Source of the DNA: Methylibium rhizosphaerae
Lineage (GTDB): Bacteria > Pseudomonadota > Gammaproteobacteria > Burkholderiales > Burkholderiaceae_C
Assembly (NCBI RefSeq): GCF_006386545.1
Contig: NZ_SWAR01000005.1
Location: forward strand, 124,001-188,000
Reading direction: 5' to 3'
DNA length: 64,000 nucleotides
A program made the translations under genes and the position numbers. Below, in pieces: positions 8,744 through 17,002 of this stretch; position 1 is the first letter of the stretch; every line of letters begins with the position of its first letter. A model generated the notes under the pieces. It worked only from the letters and a program-made list of their open reading frames with translations. It had not been told where the DNA came from and did no database searches.

Positions 8744-9904
8744 ATGGAATTCGAGCTTTCCGAAGACCAGCGCAGCTTCCAGGGCGCCGCGCGCGACTTC
8801 GCCGAACGCGAGCTCGCGCCGCACGCGGCACGCTGGGACGCCGAGGCCGTGTTCCCGCGCGAGGCGATCCGCCGCGCCGGCGAGCTGGGTTTTTGCGGCC
8901 TGTACACCCCGCAGCACTGGGGCGGGCTGGGCCTCTCGCGGCTCGATGCGGCGATCGTGTTCGAGGAACTGGCCGCCGGCTGCACCTCGACCGCGGCCTA
9001 TCTCACCATCCACAACATGGCGACCTGGATGATCGCCGCCTGGGGCCGGCCCGCGGTGTGCGACCGCTGGGTGCCGGCACTGGCGCGCGGCGACCGCCTC
9101 GCGAGCTACTGCCTCACCGAGCCGCAGGCGGGCTCCGACGCAGCCTCGCTGCGCACGCAGGCCGCAAGGCGCGAGGGCCGCTACCTGCTCAACGGCAGCA
9201 AGGCCTTCATCTCCGGCGCCGGCGCGACCGACGTGCTGGTGGTGATGGCACGCACCGGCGGGCCGGGCGCGGCCGGCATCTCGGCCTTTGCCGTGCCGGC
9301 CGACGCCCCCGGGGTGAGCTTCGGCAGGAAGGAAGAGAAGATGGGCTGGAACAGCCAGCCCACCCGCGCCGTGGCCTTCGACGACGTCGAGGTCCCCGAG
9401 GACCATCTGCTCGGCCGCGAAGGCGAAGGGTTCGCCATCGCGATGAAGGGGCTCGACGGCGGGCGCATCAACATCGCCACCTGCTCTGTGGGCACCGCGC
9501 AGGCCGCGCTCAGCCGCGCGCAGGCGCACCTCCATGAACGGACCCAGTTCGGCCGCGAGCTCGCGCAGTTCCAGGCACTGCAATTCAAGCTGGCGGACAT
9601 GCTGACCGAGCTGGTGGCGGCGCGCCAGATGGTGCGCCTGGCCGCCTGGAAGCTCGACCATGCGAGCCCCGACGCCACTGCCTACTGCGCGATGGCCAAG
9701 CGCTATGCCAGCGACGTGGGCTTCGCGGTGGCCAACGAGGCGCTGCAGCTGCACGGCGGCTACGGCTACATCCGCGAGTACCCGCTGGAGCGCCACGTGC
9801 GCGATGCACGTGTGCACCAGATCCTCGAAGGCACCAACGAGATCATGCGCGTCATCGTGGCGCGCGCCGCACTGCGCGAAGGCGCACTGGAGACACTGCG
9901 ATGA
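8744..9904 (+). CDS. Acyl-CoA dehydrogenase (isobutyryl-CoA dehydrogenase type)
   Basis: A 386-residue flavoprotein. Recognisable are YCLTEPQAGSDAASL (FAD/substrate segment), the catalytic Glu region LHGGYGYIREYPLERHVRDARVHQILEGTNEIMR and the normal family length. Position between mmsA and the enoyl-CoA hydratase argues for isobutyryl-CoA to methacrylyl-CoA. Start choice: GGGAG lies 7 nt before ATG 8744 but only 1 nt before ATG 8738, so 8744 (MEFELSEDQ) is preferred. It overlaps the next gene by four bases (ATGA). Confidence 0.92.
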   Translation: MEFELSEDQRSFQGAARDFAERELAPHAARWDAEAVFPREAIRRAGELGFCGLYTPQHWGGLGLSRLDAAIVFEELAAGCTSTAAYLTIHNMATWMIAAWGRPAVCDRWVPALARGDRLASYCLTEPQAGSDAASLRTQAARREGRYLLNGSKAFISGAGATDVLVVMARTGGPGAAGISAFAVPADAPGVSFGRKEEKMGWNSQPTRAVAFDDVEVPEDHLLGREGEGFAIAMKGLDGGRINIATCSVGTAQAALSRAQAHLHERTQFGRELAQFQALQFKLADMLTELVAARQMVRLAAWKLDHASPDATAYCAMAKRYASDVGFAVANEALQLHGGYGYIREYPLERHVRDARVHQILEGTNEIMRVIVARAALREGALETLR

Positions 9905-10692
9905 CCCCCCTGCCCGCCTATCCCGGCCTCAGCCTGGCGCTCGACGGCCACACCGCCATCGCCACGCTGGACCACCCGCCGGCGCACACCTGGACGGCCG
10001 AAAGCCTCGCGGCGCTCGAGGGCCTTGTGGCCGACGTGTCGGCCGTGCCGGAGATCCGCGCGCTGGTGATCACCGGCAGCGGCTCGAAGTTCTTTTCGGC
10101 CGGCGCCGACCTGAAGCTGTTCGCCGGCGGCGACAAGGCTGCTGCCGCGGAGATGGCGCGGCGCTTCGGCAGGGCCTTCGAGGCACTGGCCGGCTTTCGC
10201 GGGGTGAGCATCGCGGCCATCAACGGCTATGCGATGGGCGGCGGCCTCGAATGCGCGCTGGCCTGCGACATCCGCATTGCGGAGGCCCATGCGCAGATGG
10301 CCCTGCCCGAGGCCGGCGTGGGCCTGCTGCCTTGCGCGGGCGGCACGCAGAACCTGGCATGGCTGGTGGGCGAAGGCTGGGCCAAGCGGATGATCCTGGC
10401 CGGTGAACGCATCGACGCGCATCGGGCCCTGGCCATCGGGCTGGTCGAGGAGGTGGTGCCCGAAGGTGCCGCGCTGGCCACCGCGGTGGCGCTTGCCGGC
10501 AAGGTGGCGCGCCAGAGCCCGGCGAGCGTGGCCGCCTGCAAGGCGCTGATCCAGGGGGCACGCCAGCGCCCGATGCAGCACTGCCTGCCGGTGGAGCGGG
10601 AGGCCTTCATCGACCTGTTCGACACCGCCGACCAGAAGGAAGGCGTGAACGCCTTCCTCGAGAAGCGCGCGCCGAGGTGGAGCCATGGCTGA
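9901..10692 (+). CDS. Enoyl-CoA hydratase/isomerase family protein
   Basis: A 263-residue crotonase-fold protein. The oxyanion-hole segments are KFFSAGADLKLF (about residues 59-70) and NGYAMGGGLECALACD (about residues 106-121), and PEAGVGLLPCAGGTQ carries the hydratase Glu. In this operon it most likely hydrates methacrylyl-CoA to 3-hydroxyisobutyryl-CoA. It overlaps the preceding gene by four bases and the next gene by eight, which suggests tight translational coupling. Confidence 0.9.
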   Translation: MTPLPAYPGLSLALDGHTAIATLDHPPAHTWTAESLAALEGLVADVSAVPEIRALVITGSGSKFFSAGADLKLFAGGDKAAAAEMARRFGRAFEALAGFRGVSIAAINGYAMGGGLECALACDIRIAEAHAQMALPEAGVGLLPCAGGTQNLAWLVGEGWAKRMILAGERIDAHRALAIGLVEEVVPEGAALATAVALAGKVARQSPASVAACKALIQGARQRPMQHCLPVEREAFIDLFDTADQKEGVNAFLEKRAPRWSHG

Positions 10693-11809
10693 GCCGGTGG
10701 TGCTCATCGAGGAGCACGACGCCGCCGCGGGCGGCTTCAAGGTCGGCGTGGCCACGCTCAACGCACCGGCGGCGCTCAACGCACTGAACCTCTCGATGAT
10801 CCGCGCGCTGCACGAGCAGCTGCGTCAATGGGCCGACGATCCGCACGTTGCCTGCGTGCTGCTGCAAGGTGCCGGCGACAAGGCCTTCTGCGCCGGCGGC
10901 GACGTGCGCAGCCTGCATGCGGCCATCGCGGCCCATGGCGGCAGGCCTGCACCCAACCCGCAGGCGCAGGCCTTCTTCGGCGAGGAATACCGGCTCGACC
11001 ATCACATCCACACCCACTCCAAGCCCATCGTCGTGTGGGGCGGCGGGATCGTGATGGGCGGCGGGCTGGGGCTCATGGCCGGCGCCAGCCACCGCGTGGT
11101 GACCGAGACTTCTCGCATCGCAATGCCGGAGGTGGCCATCGGCCTGTTTCCCGACGTGGGCGGCAGCTGGTTCCTGCGACGCATGCCCGGCCGCACGGGG
11201 CTCTTCCTCGGCCTCACCGGCGCGCCGCTGGCGGCGGCCGACGCGCTGTACACCGGACTGGCCGACCACCTGCTTGCCGAGGCGCAACGCCCGACGCTGC
11301 TGCCCGCCCTGCTGGCGCTGCCGTGGCAGCGCCAGCAGGGCGGGCAGCACAACCGGCGGCTGCTGTCGCGGCTGCTGGGCTCGCTGGCCCAGCCGCGGCC
11401 GGCCAGCGTGGTACAGGCACACCAGGCGGTCATCGACGAGATGACGGCGGGTGATGCGCTCCCCGCCGTGGTGGAGCGCATCACCGGCTACGCGGGCGAC
11501 AGCGCCTGGCTGCGGCGCGCCGCGGCGGCGCTGGCGGCCGGTTCGCCGACGTCGATGGCGCTGGTGTGGGAGGCGTGGCGCCGGTCCGAGGGCCGCACGC
11601 TGGCCGAGATGCTGCGCATGGAACTCGTGCTCGCGCTGCAGTGCTGCGCCCATCCCGACTTCGCCGAGGGCGTGCGCGCACGGCTCATCGACAAGGACAA
11701 CACGCCGCGCTGGACGCCCGCGACGCTCGACGAGGTGAGCCTCGCCTGGGTGGCACGGCACTTCGAAACGCCGGCCGGCTGGCCGGGGTATCCGCTCGCC
11801 GACCTGTGA
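10685..11809 (+). CDS. 3-hydroxyisobutyryl-CoA hydrolase
   Basis: A 374-residue crotonase-superfamily thioesterase. It is longer than enoyl-CoA hydratases and has KAFCAGGDVRSLH and the EEYRLDHHIHTHSKPIVVWG segment typical of the HIBCH family, then GGGLGLMAGASHRVVTE and PEVAIGLFPDVGGSWFL. It releases CoA from 3-hydroxyisobutyryl-CoA, giving the substrate for MmsB. The start overlaps the hydratase gene by eight bases; mmsB follows 22 nt after its stop. Confidence 0.93.
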   Translation: MAEPVVLIEEHDAAAGGFKVGVATLNAPAALNALNLSMIRALHEQLRQWADDPHVACVLLQGAGDKAFCAGGDVRSLHAAIAAHGGRPAPNPQAQAFFGEEYRLDHHIHTHSKPIVVWGGGIVMGGGLGLMAGASHRVVTETSRIAMPEVAIGLFPDVGGSWFLRRMPGRTGLFLGLTGAPLAAADALYTGLADHLLAEAQRPTLLPALLALPWQRQQGGQHNRRLLSRLLGSLAQPRPASVVQAHQAVIDEMTAGDALPAVVERITGYAGDSAWLRRAAAALAAGSPTSMALVWEAWRRSEGRTLAEMLRMELVLALQCCAHPDFAEGVRARLIDKDNTPRWTPATLDEVSLAWVARHFETPAGWPGYPLADL

Positions 11810-11831
11810 CCCCTGAGAAGGAGACAAGCTC

Positions 11832-12737
11832 ATGACGACGCCCCCCCTGAACATCGCCTTCATCGGCCTGGGCCACATGGGCGGCCCGATGGCCGGCAAC
11901 CTCCTGCGCGCCGGCCATCGGCTGCAGGTGTTCGATCTCTCGGCGCCGGCCGTGCAGCGGCTGGTCGACGCCGGAGCAGGCGCGGCACCCGGCGCCCGTG
12001 CGGCCGCCGAAGGTGCGCAGGTGGTCATCAGCATGCTGCCGGCCAGTGCGCACGTGCGCTCCCTCTACCTGGGCCGCGACGGCCTGGTCGATGCGGTGGC
12101 GCCCGGCACGCTGCTGATCGACTGCAGCACCATCTCGGCCGCGGTGGCCAAGGAAGTGGCCGGAGCCGCCGCGCAGCGCGGCCTCGACATGCTGGACGCG
12201 CCGGTGTCCGGCGGCACCGCGGGGGCCGCGGCCGGCACCCTCACCTTCATCGTCGGCGGCGGAGCGCAGGCGCTCGAACGTGCGCGGCCGGTGCTCGGCA
12301 CGATGGGCAGGAACATCTTCCATGCCGGCGGCGCCGGTGCGGGCCAGACGGCCAAGCTGTGCAACAACATGCTGCTGGGCGTGCTGATGGCGGGCACAGC
12401 CGAGGCGCTGAACCTGGGCGTGGCGCACGGGCTGGACCCGAAGGTGCTGTCCGACATCATGAGCAGGAGCTCGGGCCGCAACTGGGCGCTGGAGCTCTAC
12501 AACCCCTGGCCCGGCGTGATGGAAAACGCGCCCGCCTCACGCGGCTACGAAGGCGGGTTCGGCTGCGCGCTGATGCAGAAGGACCTGGGGCTGGCGCAGG
12601 AGGCGGCGCTCGCCGTCGGGGCGGCCACGCCGCTGGGGGCGCTGGCGCGGCAGCTCTATCAGCTGCACGGCGCCAGCGAAGCAAGCGGGCGCGGAACACT
12701 GGACTTCTCCAGCATCGTGCGCCTGCTGCAGGCTTGA
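11832..12737 (+). CDS. mmsB: 3-hydroxyisobutyrate dehydrogenase
   Basis: A 301-residue NAD-dependent beta-hydroxyacid dehydrogenase with the N-terminal Rossmann motif FIGLGHMGGPMAGNL, the substrate segment DAPVSGGTAGAAAGTLTFIVGG near residue 120 and the catalytic Lys in GAGQTAKLCNNM near residue 173. It converts 3-hydroxyisobutyrate to methylmalonate semialdehyde, the MmsA substrate. A GAAGGAG site precedes the ATG. It is the last gene of the valine operon and converges on gdhA with only 13 nt between. Confidence 0.95.
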   Translation: MTTPPLNIAFIGLGHMGGPMAGNLLRAGHRLQVFDLSAPAVQRLVDAGAGAAPGARAAAEGAQVVISMLPASAHVRSLYLGRDGLVDAVAPGTLLIDCSTISAAVAKEVAGAAAQRGLDMLDAPVSGGTAGAAAGTLTFIVGGGAQALERARPVLGTMGRNIFHAGGAGAGQTAKLCNNMLLGVLMAGTAEALNLGVAHGLDPKVLSDIMSRSSGRNWALELYNPWPGVMENAPASRGYEGGFGCALMQKDLGLAQEAALAVGAATPLGALARQLYQLHGASEASGRGTLDFSSIVRLLQA

Positions 12738-12750
12738 GCCTGGCAATGGC

Positions 12751-14058
12751 TCAGGGGTAGAGGCCGCGCTCTTCCCGGGCCATCAGGATGCGCTCGCAGG
12801 CCACCGCGAACGTGGCGGTGCGCAGGCTGATCTTGTGGCGGTCGGCGGTGTCCCAGATCTTCTTCAGGGCGTCGACCATGATCTTGTCGAGCCGCACGTT
12901 GATCTCGTCCTCGCTCCAGAAGAAGGAGCTGAAGTCCTGCACCCACTCGAAGTAGGACACGGTCACGCCGCCGGCGTTGCAGATCACGTCGGGCACGACC
13001 AGCACGCCGCGCTCGCCGAGGATGTCGTCAGCCGCCGGAACCGTCGGGCCGTTGGCGCCTTCGAGCACCAGCTTGGCCTTGATGCGCTGAGCGCGGTCGG
13101 CGGTGATCTGGCCTTCGAGCGCGGCCGGGATGAGGACTTCGCAGGCCACGTCCCAGAAGGCTTCGTTCTCGATGCGCTCGGCGCCCTTGAAGTTGCCGAC
13201 ACCGCCGTCGCGCTTGAGCACCGGCATCAGCTCGGCCATGTCGAGGCCGTTGACGTTGTAGATCGTGCCGGTGTGGTCCTGCACCGCCACGATCTTGGCG
13301 CCGGCCTGGTGGAACAGCTCGGCCGCCGAGCTGCCCACGTTGCCGAAGCCCTGCACCGCGACGCGGGCGCCGTCGAGCGGCAGGCCGATGCGGCGCGCCG
13401 CCTCGCGGCCGGTGACGAACACGCCGCGGCCGGTGGCCTTCACGCGGCCCAGCGAGCCGCCCAGGTGGATGGGCTTGCCGGTGACGACGCCGGTGGCGGT
13501 GGCGCCGACGTTCATCGAATAGGTGTCCATCATCCAGGCCATGATCTGGCCGTTGGTGTTGACGTCGGGCGCGGGGATGTCGCGCTGCGGGCCGATGATG
13601 ATGCCGATCTCGCTGGTGTAGCGGCGGGTGAGCTTCTCGAGCTCCTTCAGCGACAGCTTGGACGGGTCGACCCGCACGCCGCCCTTCGCGCCGCCATAGG
13701 GCAGGTTCACCGCGGCGCACTTCACCGTCATCCAGGCCGACAGGGCCATCACTTCCTCGAGCGTCACGTCGGGGTGGAAGCGCACGCCCCCCTTGCCCGG
13801 GCCGCGGCTCAGGTTGTGCTGCACGCGGAAGCCCTCGAAGTGGGCCACGCTGCCGTCGTCCATCTCGATCGGGCAGTCGACGATCAGCGCACGCTTGGGC
13901 CGCTTGAGCGTTTCAGCCCAGCGGGCCAGGTTGCCCAGGTAGGGGATGACGCGGTCGACCTGCGAGATGTAGGTGCCCCACGGGCTCTCCGGTGACGGGC
14001 TGACGTAGGACAGCGTGGAGGACGAAGTGTGGCCATCCTTGGACGAAGGGGTGCTCAT
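12751..14058 (-). CDS. gdhA: Glutamate dehydrogenase (Glu/Leu/Phe/Val dehydrogenase family)
   Basis: A 435-residue dehydrogenase. The N-terminal domain has the substrate region [13 protein letters not shown] and the catalytic Lys stretch [14 protein letters not shown]; the C-terminal Rossmann domain has [11 protein letters not shown]; the ending matches hexameric catabolic-type glutamate dehydrogenases. It interconverts glutamate and 2-oxoglutarate plus ammonia. Start at ATG 14058, preceded by AAAGGA. The 257-nt gap up to proC holds its promoter. Nearby proC and putA make this a glutamate/proline neighbourhood. Confidence 0.93.
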   Translation of the reverse strand: MSTPSSKDGHTSSSTLSYVSPSPESPWGTYISQVDRVIPYLGNLARWAETLKRPKRALIVDCPIEMDDGSVAHFEGFRVQHNLSRGPGKGGVRFHPDVTLEEVMALSAWMTVKCAAVNLPYGGAKGGVRVDPSKLSLKELEKLTRRYTSEIGIIIGPQRDIPAPDVNTNGQIMAWMMDTYSMNVGATATGVVTGKPIHLGGSLGRVKATGRGVFVTGREAARRIGLPLDGARVAVQGFGNVGSSAAELFHQAGAKIVAVQDHTGTIYNVNGLDMAELMPVLKRDGGVGNFKGAERIENEAFWDVACEVLIPAALEGQITADRAQRIKAKLVLEGANGPTVPAADDILGERGVLVVPDVICNAGGVTVSYFEWVQDFSSFFWSEDEINVRLDKIMVDALKKIWDTADRHKISLRTATFAVACERILMAREERGLYP

Positions 14059-14315
14059 GGCGGATCCTTTGGTTGATCGAGCGCTGGCGTTCATCAATGG
14101 GTTTCGCGAGCGCTTGTGGCGCACGCGGCGCTCGGGGCCGGACTGTAGGCGCGCAGGCACCGAATTTGTCACGGTGGCTCATGCCTTGTTTGCATGACCT
14201 GCGCGAGCCGCGTTCATCAACCGGGGACTGCGACCCTCAAGACAGCGCTGGCAGTGTGGCACCGGGCCGCCCGGACGGCACAGTGCCGGCGATGGCGCAA
14301 GGGGTTTGGCGGCGC

Positions 14316-15131
14316 TCAGCGGCCGAATTCGTCGCCGAGCTCGGCAGCGCGATGCTGCGCTGCACGCAAGGCCGCGACGAACGCGTCCTTCATGCCGGCG
14401 GACTCCATCGCAGTGAGCGCCGCGTGGGTGGTGCCGCCCTTGGACGTGACCCGCTCGCGCAGCACCGAAGGCGGCTCGGGCGAGCGGCGCGCCAGCTCGG
14501 CTGCGCCGGCAAAGGTGGCGACGGCCAGCGTCTTGCCCTGCTCGGCCGACAGGCCCATCTGCTCGGCGGCAGCCATCATCGCCTCGACGAAATAGAACAC
14601 ATAGGCAGGGCCCGAGCCCGACAGTGCGGTCACCGCGTCGAGGTCGGCCTCGCGCTCCACCCACAAGGTGCTGCCGGTGGGCGCGAGCAGGGCCTGCGCC
14701 TCCTGCCTTTCGCCCGCACTCACCGCCGGCCGCGCATACAGGCCCGCAATGCCGGCACCGATGAGCGCCGGCGTGTTGGGCATGCTGCGCACGATGCGCT
14801 CGGTTCCGAGCAGGCGCGCCATGTCGTCGCTGCGGATGCCGGCCATCACCGACAGGTGCAGCGCGCCCTTCACGAACGGCGCGCAGGCCTGCGCCGCCTG
14901 CTTGAACTGCTGCGGCTTGATGGCCCACAACACCAGCCCGGCACGCGACAGCGAAGCATCGGGGGCTCCCAGCGCCGTGACGCCGAACTCCTGCTGCACG
15001 CGCTCGCGCGTGCCGTCATGCGGGTCGAGCACAAGCATGTCGGCCGGCTTGCGGCCGCTCCTGACGAGTCCGCCGAGGATGGCACTGGCCATGTTGCCGC
15101 CGCCGATGAATGCAAGGGTGTCGATGGTCAT
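14316..15131 (-). CDS. proC: Pyrroline-5-carboxylate reductase
   Basis: A 271-residue enzyme for the last step of proline synthesis. It shows the N-terminal Rossmann motif FIGGGNMASAILGG, RSMPNTPALIGAG in the middle and the C-terminal signature around LSGSGPAYVFYFVEAM and VTSKGGTTHAAL. The start is ATG 15131: GGAG sits five bases before it, whereas a GTG six bases further upstream touches the ribosome site. The preceding small lipoprotein gene ends 12 nt upstream, so the two may be co-transcribed. Confidence 0.95.
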   Translation of the reverse strand: MTIDTLAFIGGGNMASAILGGLVRSGRKPADMLVLDPHDGTRERVQQEFGVTALGAPDASLSRAGLVLWAIKPQQFKQAAQACAPFVKGALHLSVMAGIRSDDMARLLGTERIVRSMPNTPALIGAGIAGLYARPAVSAGERQEAQALLAPTGSTLWVEREADLDAVTALSGSGPAYVFYFVEAMMAAAEQMGLSAEQGKTLAVATFAGAAELARRSPEPPSVLRERVTSKGGTTHAALTAMESAGMKDAFVAALRAAQHRAAELGDEFGR

Positions 15132-15143
15132 GGTCACTCCGAC

Positions 15144-15599
15144 TCAGGACTTGGCCGGCGCCTTGGCGAACAGCCGGTCCGTCAGTTCGCGGATCTTCTT
15201 GCCGGCATCGATGAACTTGTCCAGGCTGCCCGCGCCCTGGGTCGCGTCATACAGTGCCTCTCCTGCCGGCTTGCCATCCACGAAGACCTTCAGCTCGGCA
15301 TACGCCATGTAGAGCCGCAGATCCCAGCTCCAGCGTGCGTTGTAGGTCGAAACGAGGGGGCAGGCGTCCAACGGCGTCGCCATGGGCAGCAGGCGCACGA
15401 CCAGGCCGTTGGCTTCCAGCGCGCGGGTGTATTCGTCGAGGAACCCCTTTCGGACTGACGGGGACTCGACCACGCAGATCTCGGTGTGCTGACCCTGCGG
15501 CACAGGCTTGACGGTCTGGTGGATGGCGCAGGCAGACAGCGCCAGCGCTGCCAGGAGCGCGAGCAGGCCTGTCATGTTGAAGCTGCGGCGCAGGTTCAT
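15144..15599 (-). CDS. Small lipoprotein, Sbal_3080-like
   Basis: A 151-residue protein with a signal peptide and lipobox LALSAC (Cys at about residue 26). The mature part contains TYNARWSWDLRLYMAYAELKVF, which resembles the Sbal_3080 lipoprotein family; its function is unknown. The short hydrophilic C-terminus ends in AKAPAKS. It stands between a LysR regulator gene and proC on the same strand. Confidence 0.7.
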   Translation of the reverse strand: MNLRRSFNMTGLLALLAALALSACAIHQTVKPVPQGQHTEICVVESPSVRKGFLDEYTRALEANGLVVRLLPMATPLDACPLVSTYNARWSWDLRLYMAYAELKVFVDGKPAGEALYDATQGAGSLDKFIDAGKKIRELTDRLFAKAPAKS

Positions 15600-15633
15600 G
15601 GCGTGGTTCTCCGGAATAGAGGGCGAGGGATTA

Positions 15634-16485
15634 TCAAGTGCCAGTGGCAGCCCAGCGCCGCAAGGCCTGGGCGACTTTGTACACCTCGGGCTTCCACAGC
15701 AGGTAGAAGGCGAGCCTGCCCGGAGATGGCCAGCGCGACGCGCGCCCGGTGCCCCAGGCAGCGAGATCGGACGGGATCGCCGCGGCGTTGAGGCAGCCGA
15801 CACCCCAGCCGGCGCGCACGGCTGCCACCGCGGCCTGGCTGCCGGTGCAGCTGACCTGCACGTGGTGCGCCCGGCCGCTGCGCGCCAGGGCGGTGAGCGC
15901 GATCTCGCGCACCGGGCACTCGGGACCGAGCAGCACCAGCGGTGTTGATTTGTCGCTGGCAGGCACATGGCCGGCCGCGGCGACCCACGCCAGGGGCTCG
16001 CGGCGCAGCAGCCGCGCCCCGGCCACCGGCTGCGTGCTGGTGACCACGGCCAGGTCCATCTCGCCGGCCTGCCACAGCCGCCGCAGCGGCGCCGAGTTCG
16101 ACCACATCAGCTCGAAGCGCGCCTGTGGCGCCGCTTCGCTCAGCACCGCCAGCAGTTCGGCCAGCTTGCCCGGGAAGAAGTATTCGGACAGCCCCAGCCG
16201 CAGCACCGGCTGCCGGGCCGCGGCAGGCTGCACCGAGGCGCGCGCCTGCGCCTGCAGATCGATCAGCGTGCGCGCGTGCGGCAGGAAGCGCTCGCCGGCC
16301 TCGGTGAGAGCCAGCGCCCGCGTGGTGCGCTCCACCAGCCGCGTGCCCACCGCCGCTTCGAGCTGCTGCAGGTGCGTGCTCACCGCCGACTGCGTGCGGT
16401 GCACCTGCTGGGCGGCCCGGGTCACCGAGCCGGCCTGCGCGATGGCGACGAAGCTACGCAGCCATGAAGGGTCCAGGTCAGTCAT
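15634..16485 (-). CDS. LysR-family transcriptional regulator
   Basis: A 283-residue regulator with the LysR winged helix-turn-helix at residues about 6-65 (LRSFVAIAQAGSVTRAAQQVHRTQSAVSTHLQQLE) and a periplasmic-binding-like effector domain after residue 90. It is divergent from the tautomerase gene; the 109-bp gap between them is a natural place for its operator, so the tautomerase is the likely target. The ligand cannot be inferred. Confidence 0.9.
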   Translation of the reverse strand: MTDLDPSWLRSFVAIAQAGSVTRAAQQVHRTQSAVSTHLQQLEAAVGTRLVERTTRALALTEAGERFLPHARTLIDLQAQARASVQPAAARQPVLRLGLSEYFFPGKLAELLAVLSEAAPQARFELMWSNSAPLRRLWQAGEMDLAVVTSTQPVAGARLLRREPLAWVAAAGHVPASDKSTPLVLLGPECPVREIALTALARSGRAHHVQVSCTGSQAAVAAVRAGWGVGCLNAAAIPSDLAAWGTGRASRWPSPGRLAFYLLWKPEVYKVAQALRRWAATGT

Positions 16486-16594
16486 CTCGTTGTCTGATGA
16501 ATGGCATCGAATCTATCTGCTTCCAAGAACGATGCTCGCTGCCTAGAGTGAGGCTGTCAACACGGTCTTCCTCATCTTCATCCAAGGAGTGCAC

Positions 16595-16990
16595 ATGCCC
16601 TACATCCATGTCCAGGTTTCGGGCCCGGCCGACGATTCGCTTGCAGCCCGCGTGGCAGGCCAGGCCGTCGAGCTGACTTCGCGCCTGCTCGGCAAGGACC
16701 CGCAGCTCACCGCAGTGGTGGTCGACTTCATCGAGCCCGGCCGCTGGTTTATCGCCGGCCGGCCGCTGGGCGGCGCGAGCCCGCGCAGCTACCACTGGAT
16801 GGTGAGCATCACCGACGAGACCAACACCAAGCGCGAGAAGGCCGCCTACCTGGCGGCGGTGCACGCGGCGATGCGCGAGCTGCTGGGCGAGGTGGCCGAG
16901 CACTCCTATGTGCACATCGCCGACCTGCGTGCCAGTGCCTACGGCTTCGGCGGCCTCACCCAGGAGTACCGCTACCAGCATGCGGGCTGA
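16595..16990 (+). CDS. Tautomerase-family protein (4-oxalocrotonate tautomerase-like)
   Basis: A 131-residue protein that starts MPYIHVQVSG, giving an N-terminal Pro after Met removal, the general base of the tautomerase superfamily. The ATG at 16595 is chosen for this reason and because AAGGAG lies six bases upstream; a GTG two codons earlier would hide the proline. It is about twice as long as 4-oxalocrotonate tautomerase, so it may be a two-repeat or extended member. Substrate unknown. Confidence 0.85.
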   Translation: MPYIHVQVSGPADDSLAARVAGQAVELTSRLLGKDPQLTAVVVDFIEPGRWFIAGRPLGGASPRSYHWMVSITDETNTKREKAAYLAAVHAAMRELLGEVAEHSYVHIADLRASAYGFGGLTQEYRYQHAG

Positions 16991-17002
16991 CGGGAACGAA
17001 CG

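Noticed and set aside
7235-9817. 860-codon minus-strand frame opposite mmsA and the acyl-CoA dehydrogenase
   Set aside because: Again an antisense shadow of two well-defined enzymes.
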